64,000 bases of DNA from VRUE01 sp963774555 (GTDB lineage Bacteria; Actinomycetota; Thermoleophilia; Solirubrobacterales; 70-9): NCBI GenBank assembly GCA_963774555.1, contig CAVZFL010000002.1, positions 620,001-684,000 of the forward strand, written 5' to 3'. The notes under the pieces were generated by a model. It saw nothing but the letters and a program-made list of their open reading frames with translations. It did no database searches and was not told the DNA's origin. How positions within the stretch are numbered: the stretch's first letter is position 1; every line of letters starts with the position of its first letter. Position numbers and translations under genes: made by a program. Below are positions 58,689 to 64,000 of the stretch, piece after piece.

Positions 58689-59885
58689 ATGGGCCCACAT
58701 CGTCAGCCAACGGCGTCCGAGGTTCTCGACCTCATGGATCGCCTCCAAAAGGACGAAAGCCGACGAAGCGTCTTGGCGTCTAGCTGGTCGATCTATGAGG
58801 AAGCGGTCAACGAAGGTCTTATTGGACGAGATCAAATTGACCTCCTCGCGCGATGCATGCAAGAGCTTTGCCAGGAAGGCCTGATAGCTCACGGGCCGCA
58901 GAACGCGGGTGTCAGTCCACCGCCTGTGTGGGACGGGGCATGGATTCAACAGCTCCACCAGTGGCGTGTAACGGCCAGCGGACGGCGAGACGCAAGCCTG
59001 TTTCGTGACCAGGGTGCGCCACACCGACAGGATCACCAAGAAGCCGCCGGTTCATTGGCGAACTCTGACACCCACGATGTCTTCATCTCTCATGCGGGCG
59101 AGGACAAGGCCGGGGTCGCACGACCTCTCGCAGAGCAATTGACTGAGCGAGGTTGGACCGTCTGGCTCGACGAGCTAGAGCTGACGGTCGGTGACAGCCT
59201 TAACGGGCGTATAGATCAGGCGCTAGCTCAAAGCCGATTTGGAGTAGTGATTCTGAGCCATTCGTTCTTCGCCAAGCAATGGCCCCAGCGCGAGCTGGCG
59301 GGTCTAACCGCTCGGGAAACCGAGGCAGGACAGAAGGTGATCCTTCCTGTGTGGCACAGGCTTGAAAAGGCCGACCTCCTTCGCTACTCGCCAGCCCTTG
59401 CAGATCGAGTCGGGGTTTCAACCGAGAAGGGCATCAATCATGTTGCCGACCAGCTCTCCCGGTCCCTTGAATTGGCGAGCGACCGTCCGGCTACCGGAGG
59501 CGCACGGCAGCGGGTTATGCAAGCCGTTCCAGACTCCGATCTCTTGCCGCCCCAGCCACCAGCGCCATCTGCACAGGAGGAAATGAGCCCAAAGGCAACG
59601 GCGCTGCTAGCCCTAGCTCAAACCCTTTACGAGCAAGGCGACAACCTCGCGGCTGAGACCTATCTTCGCGCCGTCGCGGGGTCAGGCAACAGCCACGCAA
59701 CGATGCTCTTGGGGATGGTGATGCGTGATCAGGGGAGACTTGAGGAGTCGCAGACGCTTTTGGAACAGGCCGTTGGGTCGGGCCGAACAGAAGCCTTGAC
59801 GCCCCTGGGGCTCGTATTGCGCGACCTGGGCAGACTCGACGAGGCAGCCGAAGTTCTTCAACGAGCGGTCGCGGCCAACAGTTGA
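58689..59885 (+). CDS. TIR-domain protein with N-terminal helical domain and C-terminal TPR repeats
   Basis: About 398 residues from ATG 58689; ATG 58677 is an alternative, but TATGCT (58676-58681) lies 7 nt before 58689. The N-terminal helical or winged-helix-like region (about 10-100) is followed by TIR (about 130-258: THDVFISHAGEDKAGVARPL, GWTVWLDELELTVGDSLNGR, GVVILSHSFFAKQWPQREL). E202 in WPQRE is at the position of the catalytic glutamate of NAD-cleaving TIRs. Three TPR/Sel1-like repeats (about 300-398) end the protein. Base use is less GC-rich than the chromosome. Location at the integrase end of the element marks it as cargo, likely antiphage. Confidence 0.88.
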   Translation: MGPHRQPTASEVLDLMDRLQKDESRRSVLASSWSIYEEAVNEGLIGRDQIDLLARCMQELCQEGLIAHGPQNAGVSPPPVWDGAWIQQLHQWRVTASGRRDASLFRDQGAPHRQDHQEAAGSLANSDTHDVFISHAGEDKAGVARPLAEQLTERGWTVWLDELELTVGDSLNGRIDQALAQSRFGVVILSHSFFAKQWPQRELAGLTARETEAGQKVILPVWHRLEKADLLRYSPALADRVGVSTEKGINHVADQLSRSLELASDRPATGGARQRVMQAVPDSDLLPPQPPAPSAQEEMSPKATALLALAQTLYEQGDNLAAETYLRAVAGSGNSHATMLLGMVMRDQGRLEESQTLLEQAVGSGRTEALTPLGLVLRDLGRLDEAAEVLQRAVAANS

Positions 59886-59954
59886 CCTAGGCAATCCCTG
59901 TAAGAGTCGCCCAGAGGAACTCCGGACGGACGGGAGAGCATCGAGAATTATTCC

Positions 59955-59985
59955 GTGGGGACAGCCGTGGGGACGGGATGGGGAC
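59955..59985. promoter_or_regulatory. Integrase arm-site candidates at right end
   Basis: Three GTGGGGAC/ATGGGGAC boxes (59955-59962, 59967-59974, 59978-59985). Two similar GTGGGGATG boxes occur just inside the left end at 51149-51157 and 51161-51169. The shared placement suggests recombinase or excisionase binding. Confidence 0.45.
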
Positions 59986-60027
59986 AGAACTGACCCCCAC
60001 TGACCCCCTATGAGCCCGCAATCCCGG

Positions 60028-60068
60028 CCTAGAACCCAAGCGCGAACTTGGCGTCCTCGGTCATCATC
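60028..60068. repeat. Right attachment repeat (attR), 3' end of DUF59 gene
   Basis: Matches 51057-51097 at 40 of 41 positions and includes the last 13 codons and stop of the intact DUF59 gene. Integration here keeps the gene whole. Confidence 0.85.
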
Positions 60069-60346
60069 TCGGGCGACCAAGGGGGGTCGAAGATCATCTT
60101 TGGGTGGACTGCTGAGACGCCGGGGAGATCGCCTACGAACTCCTTCATCTGCTCGGAGACCTGGGGGCCGATCGGGCAGGCCGGCGTCGTGAGCGTGAAG
60201 GTGACGTAGACGTCCTCGTTCTCGATCTCGACGTCGTAGACGAGGCCGAGCGAGACGAAGTCGAGGCCGAGCTCCGGGTCGATCACTTCCTCGAGCGCCT
60301 CCAGCACGTCGTCTTCGGTCAGGACCGTGGTGTCATTCTCTGGCAT
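60029..60346 (-). CDS. sufT: DUF59/MIP18-family Fe-S cluster assembly protein
   Basis: A 105-residue protein (LTEDDVLEALEEVIDPELGL, DFVSLGLVYDVEIENEDVYV, TLTTPACPIGP with the conserved Cys, HPKMIFDPPWSPEMMTEDAK). The family acts in Fe-S cluster maturation or transfer. The ATG at 60346 has TACCAT (60353-60358) exactly 6 nt upstream. Its 3' end is the integration site of the mobile element, which restores the same C terminus. Confidence 0.93.
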   Translation of the reverse strand: MPENDTTVLTEDDVLEALEEVIDPELGLDFVSLGLVYDVEIENEDVYVTFTLTTPACPIGPQVSEQMKEFVGDLPGVSAVHPKMIFDPPWSPEMMTEDAKFALGF

Positions 60347-60366
60347 TGGCCAATGGTAGCCGGCCG

Positions 60367-60915
60367 CTATGGCGCGGCGGGCGCCAGCGGCTCCGGGGGA
60401 GGGCCGTCGCCGGCCGAACCCAGGTCCAGTTGCCACCAGCCGACATCGCGCCAGGCTTCGGCCTTCCAGCCGATCTTGCGAAAGACGCCGACGGGGATGA
60501 ACCCGAAGCGCTCGTGGAGGACCACGCTTGCCTCGTTCGGGAGGGTAATTCCCGCGCACGCCATTCGAAAGCCTTGATGGCGCAAGCGGGCGAGAAGCGC
60601 CTCATAGAGGTCGTGCCCAATGCCCCGACCCTGTTGCCCGCTGGCAACGTAGACCGAGACGTCCGCCACCCATCGATAGGCAGGGCGTTCCCGGTGCTGA
60701 CAGGCATATGCATAGCCCAACACCTCGTCCCCGCGCTCAGCGACCAGCCACGGATGAGTTGCCGAAGTCCGCACCATGCGCGCAGCGATCTCATCGGCGG
60801 TAGGGGCAATCTCCTCGAAAGACGTCGCGCCAGCCTCTACGTGTGGGGCGTAGATCGCCGCGCAGGTAACGGCGTCGCGTGCGGGATCAGCGTCGCGGAT
60901 CGTGACTTTGCCCAT
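60367..60915 (-). CDS. GNAT N-acetyltransferase, phosphinothricin-acetyltransferase-like
   Basis: A 182-residue acetyltransferase with the Pat/Bar-type layout: VTIRDADPARDAVTCAAIYA, HVEAGATSFEEIAP, DVSVYVASGQQGRGIGHDLY (acetyl-CoA loop QGRGIG) and HERFGFIPVGVFRKIGWKAE. It acetylates a small amine substrate, not necessarily phosphinothricin. Confidence 0.9.
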   Translation of the reverse strand: MGKVTIRDADPARDAVTCAAIYAPHVEAGATSFEEIAPTADEIAARMVRTSATHPWLVAERGDEVLGYAYACQHRERPAYRWVADVSVYVASGQQGRGIGHDLYEALLARLRHQGFRMACAGITLPNEASVVLHERFGFIPVGVFRKIGWKAEAWRDVGWWQLDLGSAGDGPPPEPLAPAAP

Positions 60916-60980
60916 GAGCGGACACGCAATCTAAACCGCACCGCGCACAGCTTGTTTCGCGCCAATATGGTTCGCGCTCG

Positions 60981-61373
60981 ATGAGCGAGCAGGGAGAGAT
61001 CCGGCGGCGGTCGATTGGAATCGTCTTCGCCGACGGTGGGCTATTGGCGCTGAGCGCGGTGCGGCCGCGGGAGGCCGGCGGGCACGGCGAGGAGTCGGTC
61101 GCCGCTCTCCTCTGCGGGCCGGACGGGGCGCCGGTAGAGGTCTCCGAGGCGCTGCTCTCGACCGAGTACGGGCCCGACGGGGTGCAGCGCCGGGCAACCC
61201 TGGAGCTCTGGCTCGACGGCGAGGAGGGGCAGCCGCTGCGCGGGGCCGGGACGCTGATCAGCTCCGGCTCGGTGAGCCACCCCGACCTGCGGGGGGAGAT
61301 CGCCTTCTTCCGCTGGTCGCTGGAGGGCCGCGAGGGCCTCGGCCACTACGAGGTTGTGCGCGGCGATGGCTGA
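60981..61373 (+). CDS. Conserved-looking protein of unknown function
   Basis: A 130-residue, beta-rich cytosolic protein (RRRSIGIVFADGGLLALSAV; STEYGPDGVQRRATLELWLD). No family recognised. It overlaps the start of the HAD gene by 8 nt, so the two are cotranslated. TATGGT lies 9 nt before the ATG. Confidence 0.6.
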   Translation: MSEQGEIRRRSIGIVFADGGLLALSAVRPREAGGHGEESVAALLCGPDGAPVEVSEALLSTEYGPDGVQRRATLELWLDGEEGQPLRGAGTLISSGSVSHPDLRGEIAFFRWSLEGREGLGHYEVVRGDG

Positions 61374-62007
61374 GGACCCTAGGATCGAGGCGGTCGTCTG
61401 CGACTTCGGCGGCGTGCTGACCACGCCGCTCGTGCAGTCATTCATGGCCTTCCAGGATCAGACAGGGATCACCGGGGAGGTCCTCGGGCAGGGGATGCAG
61501 GCGGCGACCGAGGCCAACGGCGCGAACCCGCTGTTCGAAATGGAGCGGGGCGAGATCAGCGAGGTCACCTTCCTCGAGTGCCTCACCGACGCGCTCGAGC
61601 CGCTGCTCGGCCACCGGCCCGAGATGCACCGCTTCAAAGAGATCTACTTCGAGGCGCTGGAGCCGAACCCGCCGATGATCGAGCTGATGCGCGAGCTCAA
61701 GGCCGCCGGCTTCCAGATGGCGATGCTGACCAACAACGTGCGCGAGTGGGAGCCGCTCTGGCGCACGATGCTGCCGGTCGACGAGATCTTCGAGACCGTG
61801 GTCGACTCGGGCTTCGTCGGCTGTCGCAAGCCCGAATCGAAGATCTACGAGCTGACCCTAGAACAGATCGGCCGCGAGGCCGAGTCGTGCCTCTTCGTCG
61901 ACGACGTGCTGGTCAACGTCGAAGGCGCCCGCAGAATGGGCCTGCACGCCGTCCACTTCCAGGACAACGAGCAGGCGATCCCAGAGATCCGCGCTGCACT
62001 GGCCTAA
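61366..62007 (+). CDS. HAD-superfamily phosphatase
   Basis: A 213-residue HAD hydrolase. Motif I is VVCDFGGVLT, with Gly where the second Asp usually stands as in many subfamily IA members (DFGGVL). Motif II is MLTNNV, motif III lysine is in GCRKPESKIYE, and motif IV is CLFVDDVLVNVEGA. It resembles epoxide-hydrolase N-domain-like phosphatases. ATG 61366 lies within the end of the previous gene. Confidence 0.9.
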   Translation: MAEDPRIEAVVCDFGGVLTTPLVQSFMAFQDQTGITGEVLGQGMQAATEANGANPLFEMERGEISEVTFLECLTDALEPLLGHRPEMHRFKEIYFEALEPNPPMIELMRELKAAGFQMAMLTNNVREWEPLWRTMLPVDEIFETVVDSGFVGCRKPESKIYELTLEQIGREAESCLFVDDVLVNVEGARRMGLHAVHFQDNEQAIPEIRAALA

Positions 62008-62866
62008 AGCAGGTGGCGGCGGAGGAAGTCGAGCTGGTCGGTGACGAGGGCCTCGTGCTCTGGGCCGTCGTAGATGTCGAAGTGATCGACGCCGGGGTAG
62101 GTGCGCAGCTCACCGAGTGGGGCGCGGCGGGCGGCTGAGATCGCCGGTCCGGGCTTGGCGACCCGGTCGGCCTCGCCGACGCAGACGAGCCAGGGGCAGT
62201 GCAGCTTGCGGGCATGACGGACAGGGCGGTACGGGCGGCCGAGCAGCCAGCGCGAGGAGACGCGGTTGCGCCAGCGCGAGTCCTCGCCGATCGCGACGAC
62301 GTGCCTCCATCCCTCCTCGCCCCCCGGAGCGTTGATGAAGGCCGGCTCGTCCGGCTGACCGATCGCCGGCAAGTGATTGCCGCGGATCGCGGCGACGAGC
62401 ATCCGGGCGGTGACGCTGGGCGAGGCCCGGTGCGCCTGCCGCACGAGGTCGAGGAAGGGGACCTGGCTGATCGCGGCGGCGACCGAGGCGTCTTCGGCGG
62501 CGGCGGCAAGCGCGTTGCCGCCTCCCATCGAAGAGCCGAAGGTCGCGACCTTGGCGGCATCTACCCCCGGCAGGGAGCGGGCGAAGCCGATGGCCGCACG
62601 CCAGTCCTCGAGCTGCCGCGCCGGCTCGAAACGATCGGCCTCTCCGCCGCTGTCGCCGAAGCCACGGTGGTCGAAGACGAGCGCCGCGAACCCCGCAGCG
62701 GCGAAGCGCTCCGCGAACGACCCCAGCCGATCGCGCCGCGTCCCCGAGAGGCCGTGGGCCATGACCACGATCGGCACCCTCGGGCGTCGCTCGCGGCAGG
62801 GTAGAGCCAGGCCGCACAGCGATCGCCAGCCGAAACGAAATCGAGGTCCTCGCGCTTCACAGTCAT
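62004..62866 (-). pseudogene. Alpha/beta hydrolase with N-terminal frame break
   Basis: MTVKREDLDFVSAGDRCAAW begins in one frame at 62866, and RVPIVVMAHGLSGTRRDRLG continues in another to 62004. The break is at the GGG run (complement of 62777-62779); one more G restores frame. Downstream the family is clear: nucleophile elbow GSSMGG, Asp in GEADRV and His in GVDHFD. The uninterrupted frame from 62870 lacks the family N terminus. Either a sequencing error or recent inactivation. Confidence 0.75.
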
Positions 62867-62897
62867 TCAACGACCCGGCGAGAAGAAACGTGAGTTG

Positions 62898-62949
62898 GAT
62901 CTGCTGACGAGTTAATGACCCTATGGGGTCATTAACTCGTCAGCAGATC
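62898..62949. repeat. 52-nt palindrome, copy 2
   Basis: Arms of 26 nt starting GATCTGCTGACGAGTTAATG pair at 25 of 26 positions. Nearly identical to 22731-22782. It lies in the 87-bp gap after the 62958-63413 gene. Confidence 0.88.
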
Positions 62950-62957
62950 TCAATCTC

Positions 62958-63413
62958 TCAGTTGTCGGAGCCGGCGCGGTCCCAGATGTAGAGCTCGACG
63001 GCCTCAAGGGCCAGCTCCATCTGGCGGGGGGGCGAGAGGAGGGTGAGGACGAGCTCGAGGGCGTCCTCCTCGGTGACTCCGGCGTCGACGGCCTCCTCGC
63101 CGCGAAAGCCGGCGGCGAGCTTCATCGCCTCGCGGCGGTTCTCGCCGAGCGAGCCGAAGGCGCCCATGAGGAAGTCGCGGTTGGGGACCGGGTGGCCGAC
63201 CTCGAGCGAGCCGTGCCAGGCGGCGAGCATCGAGAGGTCGTGCTCGTCGAGCTCTGAGAGGGCCTTGGCGTAGTGGGTCTCGAGCTCCTGGTCGGGGATC
63301 TCGTCGACCCAGGCGCGCACCGCCTCGCCGAGCAGCTGGCGACGCGCCTCGCGGCCGATCGAGTCGGAGATCGCGCGGACCGCGTCGGCGGGGTCTACGA
63401 AGCAGAGTGCCAT
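62958..63413 (-). CDS. Protein of unknown function
   Basis: A 151-residue, acidic, mainly helical cytosolic protein (ISDSIGREARRQLLGEAVRA, LSELDEHDLSMLAAWHGSLE, ELVLTLLSPPRQMELALEAV). No family recognised. TAGATT lies 9 nt before the ATG. Probably terminated by the 52-nt palindrome just downstream. Confidence 0.6.
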   Translation of the reverse strand: MALCFVDPADAVRAISDSIGREARRQLLGEAVRAWVDEIPDQELETHYAKALSELDEHDLSMLAAWHGSLEVGHPVPNRDFLMGAFGSLGENRREAMKLAAGFRGEEAVDAGVTEEDALELVLTLLSPPRQMELALEAVELYIWDRAGSDN

Positions 63414-63511
63414 CTGAGGGGAAATCTAGAGAGGGCGGTAGACGGCAAAGCGGGGTTGTGATGCCGCAGTTTGCGGCGGGGAGGCGCCGCGGGCGGACAT
63501 AGGCTGGAGGT

Positions 63512-64000
63512 GTGCCGTTGAAGCTGATCCAGGGCCCGCCGAACTCGGGCCGGGCGGGCCGAATCCGGCGCGGGCTGATCGCCGTGCTCGACCGCGATCC
63601 GGTCCTCGTCGTCCCCACGCTCGACGACGTCTACGCCTTCGAGCGCGAGCTCTGCACCGAGGGCGCGATCCTCGGCGCGGACGTGATGACCTTCGGCGGC
63701 CTCTTCGCCACCGTGGCCGCGGCCGGAGGGGCGCCCCCCGGCGCCGTGCCTCACCCCGGCGCAGCGCCTGGGCGCGGTCGCGGCAGCGGTCAGCGAGAAG
63801 CGCGGGGGGATCGGCCCGTTGCGCGATTCCGCCTCCGCGGCCCGGCTTCCCGCTCGCCCTGGAGCACCTGCTCGACGAGCTGCAGGCGGCGGGGCTCGAG
63901 CCGGCAGACGTCGAAGCAGCGGCCGGGACCCTGGAGGGCTCGGCTTACCTCGGCGACATCGCCACCCTGTTCGCGGGCTACGCCGCAGGTTCGCGACCGG
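63512..64000 (+). pseudogene. AddB/PD-(D/E)XK-nuclease-like gene, 5' part, with frame breaks
   Basis: GTG 63512 (TAGGCT at 63500-63505, 6 nt upstream) opens KLIQGPPNSGRAGRIRRGLI and VLVVPTLDDVYAFERELCTE, as in the N terminus of AddB-like helicase-nucleases; GPPNSGR replaces a standard Walker A. The frame then slips near the CCCCCC run (about 63740) to give APCLTPAQRLGAVAAAVSEK. It slips again near 63830-63845 to give FPLALEHLLDELQAAGLEPA. The gene runs off the window. Two indels within 100 bp suggest low sequence quality or decay. Confidence 0.6.

Larger units (their letters stand above)
51057..60068. mobile_element. Integrative mobilizable element inserted in the 3' end of a DUF59/sufT-like gene
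   Basis: About 9.0 kb between 41-bp direct repeats. It contains a tyrosine integrase and excisionase (57197-58623), a MobF-type relaxase (53708-56848), structured inverted repeats (51745-51850, 53583-53698), a HIRAN protein, five small unknown genes and a TIR-TPR protein. No mating-pair or replication genes are recognisable, so it should depend on a helper for transfer. GTGGGGAY boxes just inside both ends may be integrase arm sites. Confidence 0.85.

Noticed and set aside
60367..60915. Herbicide (phosphinothricin) resistance gene
   Set aside because: Family-level similarity only; many Pat-like GNAT proteins act on other substrates.
1..64000. tRNA or rRNA genes, including a tRNA at the attachment site
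   Set aside because: No T-loop/acceptor pattern was found; the att repeat is the end of a protein-coding gene.

Overview
The window is 64 kb of very GC-rich, gene-dense bacterial DNA. Extensive GTG/TTG start use, -10-like hexamers placed 6-8 nt before many start codons with no leader, a CysO/CysM/Mec cysteine pathway, an Rrf2-SUF operon and a run of large secreted proteins with a collagen-like member point to an actinobacterium. Thermoleophilia (Solirubrobacterales-like) is the best guess, made from gene content only. No tRNA, rRNA or CRISPR array was seen. At least five genes carry frame breaks (near 6535, 18685, 27165, 62778 and twice after 63740). Several sit in homopolymers or short tandem duplications, so some may be assembly errors.

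Left part (1-23 kb): an rph-rdgB-cation-efflux operon; a defence-like patch with a PemK/MazF-like pair and a vapBC pair; an orphan TetR ligand-domain protein; a four-gene operon of secreted proteins, including one of 1180 residues and one with 20 collagen triplets; two small-protein plus nucleotidyltransferase-like pairs flanking a glycosyltransferase; nadB; and a hydantoinase/oxoprolinase pair (hyuA frameshifted). Unusually long palindromes sit between genes here.

Middle (23-51 kb): sulfur metabolism dominates. A JAMM protease (Mec-like), cysM, a MoaD-like cysO and a rhodanese-E1 fusion make up CysO-dependent cysteine synthesis. An Rrf2 regulator, sufC, sufS, sufU, a Rieske protein, sufB and sufD make up Fe-S cluster assembly, interrupted by an inverted AlbA/Schlafen-type gene. 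Other genes include a NarL-type two-component pair split by an AbiEi-DUF559 gene, a cupredoxin-like/membrane module, ispH, a wax ester synthase, fxsA, a membrane-anchored sigma-region-4-like protein with a CARDB-domain partner, and hipBA.

Right part (51-64 kb): an approximately 9-kb integrative, probably mobilizable element lies between 41-bp direct repeats (51057-51097 and 60028-60068). The right repeat is the 3' end of an intact DUF59/sufT-like Fe-S gene, which is therefore the inferred attachment site. The element carries a tyrosine integrase, an excisionase, a MobF/TraA relaxase, a multi-branched inverted-repeat structure beside the relaxase (oriT candidate), a HIRAN protein, several small unknown genes and a TIR-TPR protein that looks like immune cargo. 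Beyond it lie an acetyltransferase, a HAD phosphatase, a frameshifted alpha/beta hydrolase and the start of an AddB-like nuclease gene.
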